A stretch of 64,000 nt of DNA from Polynucleobacter sp. Adler-ghost (GCF_018688495.1 NZ_CP061320.1:1770586-1834585); one strand, 5' to 3'. Counted from the first letter of the stretch, positions 19,143 to 29,750 are shown. The notes: generated from the sequence alone by a model not told the origin. Program-made: numbers and translations.

Positions 19143-21964
19143 GTTAGTTCAGCATCTGAAGGGGCGAGAAATATTTCTTGCCACAAAGCCAGTACTACCT
19201 CTCTTGCTTGAACCAGTTGCGGTTCAAGCTCCAAATTTACCCGCGTCTTTTCTGCACCATCTAAACGCAAACGATGTTGACGCGCCCGAAGCAAGCGATA
19301 GGCATCCCCCACATCTTGCGCTATTGCAGCCTGAATTAAGCCCGCCTCTCCAGCAATCCGAAGTAAAGCGATGTTCCCTAGATTACCAATCAGCTGTGGA
19401 TAGGCGTTTGAGAATGCCAGGACTAAAAATTGCACGATAAATTCAATATCCACCATACCGCCGGCATCATGCTTCAAATCAAAGTCAGAGCCGGGGTTTG
19501 GATGTCCCGCATGAACCTTGCGACGCATTTCTAAAATCTCATGACGCAGTTGTACAACATCACGCTTCTGACTTAAAACATCAAATCGCACACTATCAAA
19601 GAATTCTCCAACCACTCTTGATCCCGCTGAGAATCTAGCTCGTGTTAGAGCTTGATGCTCCCAAACCCATGCGGCATTATCACCCTCCCGCATTTGGTAT
19701 TTCTTAAATGCATCGGCATTTGTCACTAAAAATCCGGCAGAGCCATTTGGGCGAAGACGTGTGTCGATTTCAAATAAGTTGCCAGCTGATGTATAGGCGG
19801 TGAGCCAGTTAATCATTCGCTTAGCGAGTAGCGCATAAATTTCTTGGGCAGCAAAATCAGCCTCTTTAGCTTGATACAAAAAAACCAAGTCCAAGTCGGA
19901 GGCGTATCCCAACTCTTTACCGCCTAACTTGCCATAAGAAATTACTGCGAATGGTGCAGTCGTATCAAGCGGTAATCCAAACTTCTGGGCAACGCTAGGC
20001 CAAACCCGCTCAAAAGTGGTCTGCAATATTAAGTCCGCCAAAGCAGATAGATGATCACTCACCTTCTCTACTGAAAGCTCGTGATCCATGCCAATTCCCA
20101 AATCTGCGAGCAAAGTAATAAAGGTTTCTGTGTGATGGGTAATACGCAAGATATCCATCGCCTGCTCTGAGCCACCCCCATCCGCCATCACGTCATCAAG
20201 ACGCATATCTAAAGTCGCTTTTACTTCCTGCCAATACTGTTCAGGATATTCAATCAGCGCCTTCTCGGTGCGCGAGTTGAGCAAGTAATCCAAGAGGTGA
20301 GGATGTCTGGTTAGGTATCCCGCACCCCATTGAGAGGTCTTGAGTAAAGCCAACACATTCGATAGTGCATGAGGATATTCAGACAAGATGGATAGATAAG
20401 CGCTACGCCTTGCAACCGCTTCTAGCAGATCAAAAAAACGTAGCAGGGTTTGATCTGCGCTAATCACAATAGGCTGATCCAATTGCAAATTCTCTGCAGC
20501 CTTGCGAATGAGGTTATTGAAAATGATTCTGCTTTTTTCTGATAGCTGTCTTTGCTTAGAGCTATCAGCCCAAGCCAGCCATCGGGCTGCAGACTCGGGG
20601 AACAGCGTGATGTCAGGCTCCCACCCTGCTGGCAAAGAGATATTGTCTAAACGTGCAGTATCATCGAGTACAAAAGCTTTTTCAAAATACTGAGCTACTG
20701 CCGTTTGGTGTCTATCAAGCTCAGATAAAAAACGAGTCTGCTCTTGAATCTGATTAGGACCGGCCATACTCACTGCTAAACGAGTACGAGGCCCCTCATC
20801 CTCGGGCAAATAGTGTGTCTGCTGATCTTCCCAAACTTGGATCCGATGCTCTAAGCGACGCAAGTAAATATAAGCTGTCTTTAAATCATCAATTTCTTTG
20901 GCAGGCAAAATACCTTGCTGCTTTACCAGCTCCAATACCTCCAGAGTAGGTCGGATACGAAAGCGAGGATCGGTGCCACCTCGCATCAACTGGAACATTT
21001 GCGCCAAGAACTCAATTTCACGGATGCCACCACGACCCAACTTAATATCTCTAGAGCGACCATGATGGCTGGAGGAGCGCTTCTCAGCCTCATGCTGTAT
21101 TTGTGCATGCAGCTCACGGATGGACGCAATCACACCGTAATCAAGATGGCGGCGATATACGAAGGGACGAATCAACTGATCGAGTTCGCGCTCGCAATAG
21201 GCAAAAGAAGGGGAGTCAGGTAAGGGTGAGATTAACCTGCCCTTAATCCAAGCGTAGCGCTCCCACTCTCTTCCCTGTACCAATAAATATTCCTCGAGCA
21301 TATCGAGACTGCAGACTAGGGGCCCAGAATCTCCATTGGGCCTTAAGCGCATATCCACCCGAAATACAAACCCATTGGCATCATGCTCGGCCAACAATTT
21401 AATCAGACGCTTACCCATTCGCGTAAACCACTCGTGATACGACAAACTCTTAGGTCCGCCCTGAGTATCACCTTCGTGCTCATACAAAAAGATTAAGTCG
21501 ATATCAGAAGACAGGTTGAGCTCCAGCCCACCTAACTTACCCATACCCACCACCATTAAAGGCATCTCTGAATCTGTGACCTCACTCCAAGGCAAGCCAA
21601 AACGACGCTGCTGATCCTCTCGGATGTAGGCGATCGCGAGGGCAATTGCCGCCTCAGCAAAATGACTCAGCGCATGAGTTACCTCACTGAGATCGGCCAT
21701 ACCATTGAGGTCTCGGAAGGCAATCCAGAGCATGAGACGTTGCCTAGCCAGCCTGAGATCCGTCATAAACTGAGCCTCATCTTGCTCGGGTGCGGCTAAT
21801 GCATCTCGGCAAGGACTCAATAGATCCTCAATTCCAATCACATCCACTTTTTGGGCGCCCTGAGTCCGAAGCCAATCAACCCAATCAGGGTGGGAGTTGA
21901 GCCAGCGTTGCGCGTAGCTGGAGTGCTGCTTTAGAAATTCAATTTGAGCGACAAAATCAGTCAT
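19139..21964 (-). CDS. glnE: Glutamine synthetase adenylyltransferase / adenylyl-removing enzyme
   Basis: GlnE controls glutamine synthetase by adding or removing AMP in response to PII and glutamine. At 941 residues it is full length and has two nucleotidyltransferase halves: the N-terminal adenylyl-removing domain with VVGMGKLGGLELNLSSDIDL followed by IFLYE and RLRPNGDSGPLV, and the C-terminal adenylating domain with SYGKLGGKELGYASDLDLVF and RLRPNGSAGFLV. Both DxD pairs are intact, so bifunctionality is expected. Convergent with recN with a four-base overlap; no nitrogen-regulation genes lie next to it. Confidence 0.97.
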   Translation of the reverse strand: MTDFVAQIEFLKQHSSYAQRWLNSHPDWVDWLRTQGAQKVDVIGIEDLLSPCRDALAAPEQDEAQFMTDLRLARQRLMLWIAFRDLNGMADLSEVTHALSHFAEAAIALAIAYIREDQQRRFGLPWSEVTDSEMPLMVVGMGKLGGLELNLSSDIDLIFLYEHEGDTQGGPKSLSYHEWFTRMGKRLIKLLAEHDANGFVFRVDMRLRPNGDSGPLVCSLDMLEEYLLVQGREWERYAWIKGRLISPLPDSPSFAYCERELDQLIRPFVYRRHLDYGVIASIRELHAQIQHEAEKRSSSHHGRSRDIKLGRGGIREIEFLAQMFQLMRGGTDPRFRIRPTLEVLELVKQQGILPAKEIDDLKTAYIYLRRLEHRIQVWEDQQTHYLPEDEGPRTRLAVSMAGPNQIQEQTRFLSELDRHQTAVAQYFEKAFVLDDTARLDNISLPAGWEPDITLFPESAARWLAWADSSKQRQLSEKSRIIFNNLIRKAAENLQLDQPIVISADQTLLRFFDLLEAVARRSAYLSILSEYPHALSNVLALLKTSQWGAGYLTRHPHLLDYLLNSRTEKALIEYPEQYWQEVKATLDMRLDDVMADGGGSEQAMDILRITHHTETFITLLADLGIGMDHELSVEKVSDHLSALADLILQTTFERVWPSVAQKFGLPLDTTAPFAVISYGKLGGKELGYASDLDLVFLYQAKEADFAAQEIYALLAKRMINWLTAYTSAGNLFEIDTRLRPNGSAGFLVTNADAFKKYQMREGDNAAWVWEHQALTRARFSAGSRVVGEFFDSVRFDVLSQKRDVVQLRHEILEMRRKVHAGHPNPGSDFDLKHDAGGMVDIEFIVQFLVLAFSNAYPQLIGNLGNIALLRIAGEAGLIQAAIAQDVGDAYRLLRARQHRLRLDGAEKTRVNLELEPQLVQAREVVLALWQEIFLAPSDAELT

Positions 21965-22006
21965 TTCTCCATCTTAATCCGACTCCAGACTCAAACCTGC
22001 AGAAGC

Positions 22007-22043
22007 TTGGCGATCACCTAATAGCTGACGGATAATAGAGTCC
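22007..22043 (+). promoter_or_regulatory. Predicted promoter of the yhdP-like gene, start-proximal
   Basis: TTGGCG (22007-22012, 4 of 6) and GATAAT (22031-22036, 5 of 6) are separated by 18 bases; the -10 ends seven bases before the ATG at 22044. The best two-part example of the start-proximal promoters in this window, predicting a near-leaderless mRNA. Confidence 0.55.
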
Positions 22044-25000
22044 ATGCTTGTAAATATCATCCGGACTCGCCTGCAGAGCGTGCTTCAAAAACGTCCTCCA
22101 GGTTTTGGTGGTCGCTGGGGCAAGCGCGCCCTCATTCTTGCCGGCGTCACCATGGCTTTTTTTGTATTTGGACATCTTGGGGTGCGCTTTGTTCTATGGC
22201 CACAGATTGAGAAATCAAAGCCCACCATAGAGCACTTAATAAGTGCTCGCTTGGGCACCAATGTCACGATGGATGATGTCCAAGTATCCTGGACTGGAAT
22301 TCGACCAAACTTTGTGATTCAAGGTTTGCGATTCAATAGCGCAAGTACCTCCACCCCGCCCTTGCTCATTGAAAATATTAGCGGGCAACTAAGCTGGCTT
22401 TCTTTCTATTATTTAGCGCCCTATTTTCACGAGATCACTATTGATCAGGCGCAGCTATACGCACAGCGAGATGCAAAAGGCATCGTTTCGATTGCCGGAA
22501 TTCCGATTCAAGGCAATGCTGATAATTTTTCAACCGGAAACTGGTTACTCGCTCAAAACAATATCCAAGTTAACAATGCCAAAATTTATTGGGAAGACCA
22601 ACAAAGTCGAAGGCTAAAAACCGCCATTGATATTCAAAGCTTCCGCTTAATCAACGGCATTCGCAGTCATGAAGGCCAGCTCATCACCAAAACCCCTTGG
22701 AGTCCAAGTCCAATCAAACTCGAAGCTGACTTTGTCCATCACCTTGGTGGCCAGGCGGGTAATTGGCGCGACTGGGTCGGAAGTGTTTCATGGGATTTTG
22801 CTGACCTCAAGCTCAGTCAAATTTCCAAAGACCTGAGTCTTCCAATATATGACCTGGGTGGCAAAATCAACTCTAAGGGCAGCCTGAAGCTTGATGGGGG
22901 CAATGCTAATGGCGGGCAAATGTCCTTAATAGCTGATCAGCTCATAGTGCAACTAAATAAGGATGAGGATCCCCTTGAGTTTGGCAGGCTAGAGACAGAG
23001 CTAATCCAGGACACAGATGATGGCTTAAATTCCCTCACAACAAAAACCTTGGCATGGCGCAATATCGATAGCCTACAAACTGCGTCACTTGAAAAATTAA
23101 GCCCAATTACTTTTCGTTGGCGTCCACCAAAAGATGGCGGTGAGATCAAAGAGTTTGGCTTCTCATCACCAAAAATTCAATTGGAAGATATTGCACTCTT
23201 TGCGCTAAATCTTCCCCTGCCAAAAAAGATTCATCAATGGATCAAAATTTCTGAAGCAGATGGTGAATTACAGAATGTAGATATGAATTGGTCCGAAAGC
23301 CAATCCGCTCTATCTGCTTTACCCATTCCAGGAAATTGGTTTTCCTCCAACAAACTCGACTTCACTATTAGTGCAAAGCTCAATGATATTAGTTTCACTG
23401 GAGTCAATAAATCGATGCCCTCGGCTTCACATTTGTCTGGCAACTTAGTGAGTAATCAAAAGCAAGGTAACTTCACGCTGGACTCTAGAAATCTTGAGTT
23501 AGAAATGAGCGATTTTTTATCCGCTTCTGAAATTCAATTGGACAGCGCAAAAGGTGAGATTAGTTGGTCCAAGCAAAAAGGTGGCTGGCTAGTTAATGCT
23601 AAGAAATTGCAGCTCAGTAACTCTGAAATCACCACCAATTTTGATCTTAGCTATCTGATCGGCGCCCCCAAACAACCCGACCAAATGACACTTGATATGG
23701 AGTTTGTTAAAGCCAAATTAGCAACAGCGCATCGCTATCTGCCAGTTGGAATGGATAAAGATAGCCGCCTATATTTAAGCAAAGCCTTTGAGTCTGGGGA
23801 GATTCAAAATGGCACTTTGCACATTAAAGGTGATCCTAATCAAGCGCCCTACCCGGCAGGCAGCGCGGGAGAGCTCAATTTAAGCTTACCTTTCTCCAAA
23901 GCAAGCTTCAAGCCAGCTCCTCTACTACCAAAAAGCCAAGGGGTTTGGTCAGCACTCAACAATGTCAGCGGCAGTATCAATATGAAACAAGCAGTTTTGA
24001 ATATTGATGTTGATAAAGCAAGCTATAAAACGGTGGGTATCACCAAGGTTAAAGCACAAATTCCGGATCTCAGCGCTAAAAATCTAGCCTTACTCATCAA
24101 TGGCTCCATTCAGGGGGATGGCTCTGAAGTCCTCGAATACTTATTTGCATCACCTGTAGGAATTGCGCAAGCCAACTTAGCCAAGAATCTCTCCCTTAAA
24201 GGCGCCGTAAATGTGGGTCTTGACTTAAAAATTCCGCTATCTGGAAGTAATGATGTCAACTTCGATGCAAAAATTAATCTTCCCGGAAATCAAGCGCAAT
24301 GGGGGCAGGTTCCTCCCCTAGAAAATCTGAAGGGCAAGATTCGCATTACTGAAATTAACCCAGAGTTTGATAACGTCACTGCAAACTTTTTGGGTGGCGA
24401 CCTCAAGATTACCAGTGCCCCCTCATCAGCAGGTAACACTAGCTTTAGTATCGGGGGCGACATCAATGCTAGCTTCATCAAAGATTACATTTCAGGAAAT
24501 TTAAGATCTCGAGCACACCCAGCACTCCTGACTGCGATGAGTGGATCGGCTAAATACGAAGGCCTGATCAACTTTAATAAAGCAGGCAGCCAAACCAAAC
24601 TCAATTTTGATTTACGCAATTGGGCAAGCTCTGCCCCCTCACCCGCTAAGAAATTAGCAGGAACTCCTATGTTGGGAGAGCTCAGCCTAAACATTTACCC
24701 AGCCAGCAAAAATAGTTTAGTGCGTGCAGATTGGTCTGGAAAATTAGGAGGGCAATATTTCCTTCAGGGAAATCTCAATTCGGCTAATGAAGTAAAAAAT
24801 GCAGTCGGCTTTGGGTCTCCAACGCCATTACCACAGCAAGGCATTTCACTACACTTAGCAAGCAATGAACTAGATCTTGATCAGTGGGTAGAGTTTTTGG
24901 GAGCAGGAAAATCAAAAGGGAAAACGAATGAAGTCAATCCGTCAAATACTCCCGAGGAAGATATTCAAGTCTCTGCTCAAGTTAAGAAATTAATTGCCCT

Positions 25001-26213
25001 AGATCGCGAGTGGGCTGATGTCAGCATACAGTCTCAGAAAAAAAATATTGCTTGGCAACTGCGCTTAAATTCACCCCAAATTGCTGGACAACTGCAATGG
25101 CAACCCAGCAGTACTGATCACCCTAGTGGATTTGTTTCTGGAAGACTTGCACGCTTAAAAGTTCCAGATCAACGCACTTTTCAAGACTTAACAGCTAAGG
25201 AAAGTGCGCTACAAAAAGCGGCCCCCCTCAAGACCCCAGTCGATCCAAATGCTATCCCCAGTCTAGATTTAACGATCGATGATTTGAGTTGGACAAAGGC
25301 GCAGCTTGGTGCCGTAAAGATCAAATCCAAAACCAGTCGTGATCTCATGAGGCTTGAGTCAATGCAAATTAATAACCCTCAAGGCAATTCCATCATCAAA
25401 GGTCAGTGGCAGGCTCGCACCCCAAATAATTCTGAACTGAGCTCATTTACAGCAGACGTGAATATTAAAGATGCGGGACAGATTATTGCTCATTGGAGTA
25501 ACTCTAAGTCGGTAGAAGGTGGTGAAGGAAAGCTCAATGCCTCACTCTCATGGTCTGGGTCACCCTTTTCTCCAGTCTATGATTCTCTTGCTGGCAAAGT
25601 TAGCCTAGACCTTGCCAAAGGCCGCTTACTAGAAGTCAATTCAGATGGAGCCAAGTTACTGGATGTTCTGAGCCTACAAAGTCTCTTTAGGTTTGCAACC
25701 TTTGATCTAAAAGGTAGTTTAGGAAATTTAGCAACCAAGGGAACGCCCTTTAATTCGATTGCTAGTAACTTTGAAATTGCGCAAGGAGTTGCACAAAGCA
25801 AACAATTCACCATGATTCTTGATCAAGCTCGAGTTGCTATGACGGGGCAAATCAATATCGCCAAAGAAACTCAAGATCTCCGCATCACCATCTTTCCCAC
25901 AATTGACGCCACTGCAGGCTCACTAGCAGCATTTGCAATTAACCCCATCATTGGCCTAGGAGCAGTATTAGGGCAGTACCTCATCACAAATCAAATTAAC
26001 CGTACCATGCAGACAGATTATTTGGTTCAGGGCTCATGGGAAAATCCGGAAGTGGTTCCGCTAGATCAAAAGGGTCAACCACTCGATGCTAAAACTTTAG
26101 AGACAATTCGCACTAAGAATCTTTTGAAAGAGCAAACAAAACCAAGCTCCCCTAATTCCGCTCCTGCAAGTCCACCCGCAAACCAAAACACCCCCGCTCA
26201 AATGCCAGGTTAA
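22044..26213 (+). CDS. YhdP-family AsmA-like protein (TIGR02099-type)
   Basis: A 1389-residue protein of the YhdP/AsmA-like group. A single N-terminal membrane anchor (LILAGVTMAFFVFGHLGVRFVLW, ~residues 29-51) is followed by a very long, beta-rich periplasmic region with repeating domain-like blocks (ATLTLDD-style strands such as TKVKAQIPDLSAKNLALLINGSI) and an AsmA-type C-terminus (IAKETQDLRITIFPTIDATAG, AAFAINPIIGLGAVLGQYLI, QGSWENPEVVPL). Such proteins form hydrophobic grooves thought to move phospholipids from inner to outer membrane. The last 35 residues are Pro/Ser/Asn-rich. Only four bases separate it from the nitrilase-family gene; the order with tldD is common in Proteobacteria. Confidence 0.88.
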   Translation: MLVNIIRTRLQSVLQKRPPGFGGRWGKRALILAGVTMAFFVFGHLGVRFVLWPQIEKSKPTIEHLISARLGTNVTMDDVQVSWTGIRPNFVIQGLRFNSASTSTPPLLIENISGQLSWLSFYYLAPYFHEITIDQAQLYAQRDAKGIVSIAGIPIQGNADNFSTGNWLLAQNNIQVNNAKIYWEDQQSRRLKTAIDIQSFRLINGIRSHEGQLITKTPWSPSPIKLEADFVHHLGGQAGNWRDWVGSVSWDFADLKLSQISKDLSLPIYDLGGKINSKGSLKLDGGNANGGQMSLIADQLIVQLNKDEDPLEFGRLETELIQDTDDGLNSLTTKTLAWRNIDSLQTASLEKLSPITFRWRPPKDGGEIKEFGFSSPKIQLEDIALFALNLPLPKKIHQWIKISEADGELQNVDMNWSESQSALSALPIPGNWFSSNKLDFTISAKLNDISFTGVNKSMPSASHLSGNLVSNQKQGNFTLDSRNLELEMSDFLSASEIQLDSAKGEISWSKQKGGWLVNAKKLQLSNSEITTNFDLSYLIGAPKQPDQMTLDMEFVKAKLATAHRYLPVGMDKDSRLYLSKAFESGEIQNGTLHIKGDPNQAPYPAGSAGELNLSLPFSKASFKPAPLLPKSQGVWSALNNVSGSINMKQAVLNIDVDKASYKTVGITKVKAQIPDLSAKNLALLINGSIQGDGSEVLEYLFASPVGIAQANLAKNLSLKGAVNVGLDLKIPLSGSNDVNFDAKINLPGNQAQWGQVPPLENLKGKIRITEINPEFDNVTANFLGGDLKITSAPSSAGNTSFSIGGDINASFIKDYISGNLRSRAHPALLTAMSGSAKYEGLINFNKAGSQTKLNFDLRNWASSAPSPAKKLAGTPMLGELSLNIYPASKNSLVRADWSGKLGGQYFLQGNLNSANEVKNAVGFGSPTPLPQQGISLHLASNELDLDQWVEFLGAGKSKGKTNEVNPSNTPEEDIQVSAQVKKLIALDREWADVSIQSQKKNIAWQLRLNSPQIAGQLQWQPSSTDHPSGFVSGRLARLKVPDQRTFQDLTAKESALQKAAPLKTPVDPNAIPSLDLTIDDLSWTKAQLGAVKIKSKTSRDLMRLESMQINNPQGNSIIKGQWQARTPNNSELSSFTADVNIKDAGQIIAHWSNSKSVEGGEGKLNASLSWSGSPFSPVYDSLAGKVSLDLAKGRLLEVNSDGAKLLDVLSLQSLFRFATFDLKGSLGNLATKGTPFNSIASNFEIAQGVAQSKQFTMILDQARVAMTGQINIAKETQDLRITIFPTIDATAGSLAAFAINPIIGLGAVLGQYLITNQINRTMQTDYLVQGSWENPEVVPLDQKGQPLDAKTLETIRTKNLLKEQTKPSSPNSAPASPPANQNTPAQMPG

Positions 26214-26217
26214 ATAG

Positions 26218-27051
26218 ATGAACGCACTAAGCAATGCTTCTGAACTCAACATAGCATCAATTCAAATGGTGTCGACTCCCAATCTCAATGAAAATCTTGA
26301 GACTGCAGCTCGCTTAATTAAAGCCGCTTCAGATTGCGGAGTACAAATTGCCGTGTTGCCGGAATATTTTTGCTTAATGGGATTGAGGGATACCGATAAG
26401 GTGCATGCACGCGAAGCGGCAGGGTCTGGCCCAATTCAAGAGCGTCTTGCCGCGATTGCAAAAGAAAATAATATCTATTTAGTTGCAGGGACTATTCCCC
26501 TAGAGGCTAAAGAATCCAATAAGGTCCTCAATACCTCCTTAGTGTTTAATCCTCAAGGCGAACAAATCGCTCGTTACGACAAAATTCATTTGTTTGGTTT
26601 TCAAACTCCAACGGAGCGTTACGAAGAATCTGAAACGATTTCAGCGGGCAGTCAACCAGGCCAATTTGTAATCCAGCTTAATGAAGTGGAGTGGCGTTTT
26701 GGCTTAAGTATTTGTTATGACTTACGTTTTCCAGAGCTATACCGCGCCCTTGGCCAAGTGGATTGCCACATTATCCCAGCTGCATTCACCTACACCACCG
26801 GCAAAGATCATTGGGAAATTCTTCTGCGCGCTCGTGCAATTGAAAACCAATGCTATGTCCTAGCTTCAGCACAAGGTGGTATTCACTTGAATCAACGGCG
26901 TACCTGGGGCGAGAGTATGCTGATTGATCCATGGGGGGAGATATTGAGCAATCTTCCTGAAGGTGAGGGTTTTATAGAGGGCAGGCTCAGCAAAGATAAA
27001 TTAAAAGAGGTACGCTCTAAGCTACCTGCACTAAAACACCGCAAGCTTTAA
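26218..27051 (+). CDS. Carbon-nitrogen hydrolase (Nit1/deaminated glutathione amidase-like)
   Basis: A 277-residue nitrilase-superfamily amidase with the Glu-Lys-Cys triad visible: E49 in IAVLPEYFCLMG, K122 in RYDKIHLFGF, and C166 in LSICYDLRFPELYR. Sequence context around the triad (EYFCLMG, YDLRFPELYRAL, DHWEILLRARAIENQCYV) fits the Nit1/YbeM group that hydrolyses deaminated glutathione, a metabolite-repair reaction; other omega-amidase substrates are possible. Sits between the yhdP-like gene and tldD in one likely transcript. Confidence 0.88.
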   Translation: MNALSNASELNIASIQMVSTPNLNENLETAARLIKAASDCGVQIAVLPEYFCLMGLRDTDKVHAREAAGSGPIQERLAAIAKENNIYLVAGTIPLEAKESNKVLNTSLVFNPQGEQIARYDKIHLFGFQTPTERYEESETISAGSQPGQFVIQLNEVEWRFGLSICYDLRFPELYRALGQVDCHIIPAAFTYTTGKDHWEILLRARAIENQCYVLASAQGGIHLNQRRTWGESMLIDPWGEILSNLPEGEGFIEGRLSKDKLKEVRSKLPALKHRKL

Positions 27052-27075
27052 TACAGAAAGTTCAGCAAAATTAAG

Positions 27076-28566
27076 ATGAGAGCACCAGAAGCATTATTTC
27101 CAAGTGATTGGACTCAGCCCAAGAAACAGGCCGACCTTCTCAAGCTGGCTAAATCCATTTTGCTTGAGCCAACCGGCCTCTCTGAGCAAGATTTGCATCA
27201 CACCTTTGGCAATATGTTTACCCATCAGCTTGATGATGCAGATCTTTATTTCCAACATACCCGTAGCGAGAGCTGGAGCCTGGAAGAAGGTATTGTGAAA
27301 TCCGGCAGCTTTAGCATTGACCAAGGCGTTGGTGTGCGCGCAATCTATGGGGATAAGACCGCTTTTGCTTACTCGGATGAAATTAATTTAGAGGCTCTGA
27401 ATAAGGCAGCCAAATCTACTCGAGTGATTGGACCCCAAGGTGGCACACGTGCGGTTGCAAGCAAAATCTTTACGCCAGTTTCCAATGGACTCTATTCAGA
27501 CTTAAATCCCTTAGATTCACTAGCTCCCCAAGAAAAGATTGCTTTACTTGAGGGCATTGAGCGTCGCGCAAAAGCACGTGACCCGCGCATCATTCAAGTG
27601 ATGGCTAGTTTGGCTGGTGAGTTTGATGTGGTGCTCGTAGTTCGAGCGGATGGCCTATTGGCAGCTGATGTCCGCCCACTAGTACGGGTATCAGTTCATG
27701 TGATTGCCGAGCAAAATGGTCGCCGCGAATCCGGGTCTTCAGGAGGCGGCGCTCGTCATGATTACCACTACTTCAATACGGAACTGATCAATCAATATGT
27801 TGATGAGGCTGTTGATGGCGCACTGATTAATCTGGATTCTCGCCCTGCCCCAGCAGGTCCAATGACTGTAGTGATGGGGCCGGGATGGCCTGGAGTATTG
27901 CTACACGAGGCAGTAGGTCACGGCCTTGAAGGCGACTTTAATCGCAAGGGCTCTTCTGCTTTTGCCGGCTGTATTGGGCAGCGAGTTGCTGCTAAGGGCG
28001 TTACCGTAGTTGATGACGGAACACTTTCTGGTCGTCGTGGCTCACTCAATATCGATGATGAGGGTACGCCTACCCAATGCACCACCTTGATCGAAGATGG
28101 CATTTTGAAGGGTTACATTCAGGACAGCCTGAATGCCAGACTTATGAACATGCCCCTCACAGGCAATGGACGGCGCGAGAGTTTTGCTTCCTTACCGATG
28201 CCCCGCATGACCAATACCTATATGCTGGCCGGCAAGGATGATCCTCAAGAAATCGTAGCCAGCATTAAACGCGGCCTTTATGCAGTCAACTTTGGAGGCG
28301 GTCAAGTTGATATTACTAGCGGTAAATTCGTATTTTCAGCCTCAGAGGCCTATTGGGTAGAAAATGGCAAAATTCAATATCCCGTCAAAGGCGCAACCAT
28401 CATTGGTAGTGGCCCAGAGTCCTTAAAACAGGTCTCTATGATTGGAAATGACCTGAAATTAGACGGCGGTATCGGGGTTTGCGGCAAGGAGGGTCAGAGC
28501 GTCCCTGTGGGCGTTGGACAGCCAACTTTACGTATTGACAGCCTGACTGTCGGAGGAACGGCTTAA
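27076..28566 (+). CDS. tldD: Metalloprotease TldD
   Basis: TldD is the catalytic subunit of the TldD-TldE protease that processes small peptides and degrades unfolded substrates. The 496-residue protein carries the zinc motif HEAVGHGLEGD (HExxxH at 277-282), the preceding VVMGPGWPGVLL, the glycine-rich SGSSGGGARHDY segment, and the typical C-terminal FGGGQVDITSGKFVFSASEA and GNDLKLDGGIGVCGKEGQS blocks. Its partner TldE (PmbA) is not in the window. 24 bases behind the amidase gene and 19 before aroG. Confidence 0.95.
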   Translation: MRAPEALFPSDWTQPKKQADLLKLAKSILLEPTGLSEQDLHHTFGNMFTHQLDDADLYFQHTRSESWSLEEGIVKSGSFSIDQGVGVRAIYGDKTAFAYSDEINLEALNKAAKSTRVIGPQGGTRAVASKIFTPVSNGLYSDLNPLDSLAPQEKIALLEGIERRAKARDPRIIQVMASLAGEFDVVLVVRADGLLAADVRPLVRVSVHVIAEQNGRRESGSSGGGARHDYHYFNTELINQYVDEAVDGALINLDSRPAPAGPMTVVMGPGWPGVLLHEAVGHGLEGDFNRKGSSAFAGCIGQRVAAKGVTVVDDGTLSGRRGSLNIDDEGTPTQCTTLIEDGILKGYIQDSLNARLMNMPLTGNGRRESFASLPMPRMTNTYMLAGKDDPQEIVASIKRGLYAVNFGGGQVDITSGKFVFSASEAYWVENGKIQYPVKGATIIGSGPESLKQVSMIGNDLKLDGGIGVCGKEGQSVPVGVGQPTLRIDSLTVGGTA

Positions 28567-28573
28567 TACGGCT

Positions 28574-28585
28574 TAAAATAGCCGG
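28574..28585 (+). promoter_or_regulatory. Start-proximal -10 element before aroG
   Basis: TAAAAT at 28574-28579 (5 of 6) ends six bases before the aroG ATG in the 19-base gap after tldD, with no Shine-Dalgarno sequence. A TTGACA at 28535-28540 exists but is 33 bases away, too far to pair with it. Confidence 0.4.
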
Positions 28586-29710
28586 ATGAGCCAACAAAAT
28601 ACGAATCCCGCAAACTGGTACGCTGCCGTTGATAAAACGTCAGATACGGATGATCAACGCATTCACAATATTACTGTTCTGCCGCCACCAGAGCATTTGA
28701 TTCGCTTCTTCCCGATCGCTGGAACACCTACAGAAGCACTCATCAGCAAGACACGTAAAAAGATTCGCGACATCATTCATGGAAAAGATGATCGCCTGCT
28801 GGTGATCATCGGACCCTGCTCGATTCATGATCCCCGTGCAGCACTAGAGTACTGCCAAAGACTACTCGCAGAGCGTGATCGCTTTTCGAGTGAGCTCGAA
28901 ATTGTGATGCGCGTCTATTTTGAAAAGCCACGCACAACTGTTGGCTGGAAGGGTTTAATTAATGACCCGTACCTAGATGAGAGCTATCGCATTGAAGAAG
29001 GTTTGCGAATGGCTCGCCAAGTATTGATGGAAATTAATCGCCTTGGCATGCCAGCAGGTAGCGAATTTTTGGATGTGATTTCCCCGCAATATATTGCAGA
29101 CCTGATTTCTTGGGGCGCTATTGGTGCACGCACAACCGAGAGCCAAGTACACCGCGAACTTGCCTCGGGCCTCTCTGCACCAATTGGATTTAAGAATGGC
29201 ACTGATGGCAACATCAAGATCGCTACTGATGCCATTCAGGCAGCCAGTCGTCCACACCATTTCTTATCTGTTCATAAGAATGGTCAAGTATCTATTGTGG
29301 AAACTAAAGGTAATAAAGACTGTCACGTTATCTTACGTGGTGGCAAAGAGCCTAACTATGAAGCGAAATATGTTCAATCAGCTTGCTCTGAGCTAGAAGC
29401 AGCCAAGCTTCCAGCTAGTTTGATGGTTGACTTATCGCACGCTAACTCCAGCAAAAAACATGAGCGTCAAATTGTAGTGGCAGAAAATATTGCCGAACAA
29501 ATTGAATCCGGTTCAAAGCAAATTTTTGGCGTCATGATTGAAAGTCACCTTCATGATGGTGCACAAAAATTCTCGCCTGGAAAAGACGATCCAAACAAAT
29601 TAGAATATGGCAAGAGTATTACGGATGCTTGCATTAACTGGGAAGACTCAGTCAATGTATTGCAACGCTTGGCTTTAGCTGTAAAGAACCGCAGAAAAGC
29701 AAAGAAATAA
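28586..29710 (+). CDS. aroG: 3-deoxy-7-phosphoheptulonate synthase (DAHP synthase, class I)
   Basis: Catalyses the entry reaction of the shikimate pathway, condensing PEP and erythrose-4-phosphate. The 374-residue class I enzyme has LLVIIGPCSIHDPRAALEYC, VMRVYFEKPRTTVGWKGLIN, AGSEFLDVISPQYIADLISW, GARTTESQVHRELASGLSAPIG-type residues and MVDLSHANSSKKH with the metal ligands. I use aroG because of overall similarity to AroG/F/H enzymes; which aromatic amino acid inhibits it cannot be read off. It is followed by a strong terminator shared with the end of the convergent adenosyltransferase. Confidence 0.94.
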   Translation: MSQQNTNPANWYAAVDKTSDTDDQRIHNITVLPPPEHLIRFFPIAGTPTEALISKTRKKIRDIIHGKDDRLLVIIGPCSIHDPRAALEYCQRLLAERDRFSSELEIVMRVYFEKPRTTVGWKGLINDPYLDESYRIEEGLRMARQVLMEINRLGMPAGSEFLDVISPQYIADLISWGAIGARTTESQVHRELASGLSAPIGFKNGTDGNIKIATDAIQAASRPHHFLSVHKNGQVSIVETKGNKDCHVILRGGKEPNYEAKYVQSACSELEAAKLPASLMVDLSHANSSKKHERQIVVAENIAEQIESGSKQIFGVMIESHLHDGAQKFSPGKDDPNKLEYGKSITDACINWEDSVNVLQRLALAVKNRRKAKK

Positions 29711-29750
29711 TGAGGTAAGAAAATAAAGTGAGACTGCTTTATTAATCCTA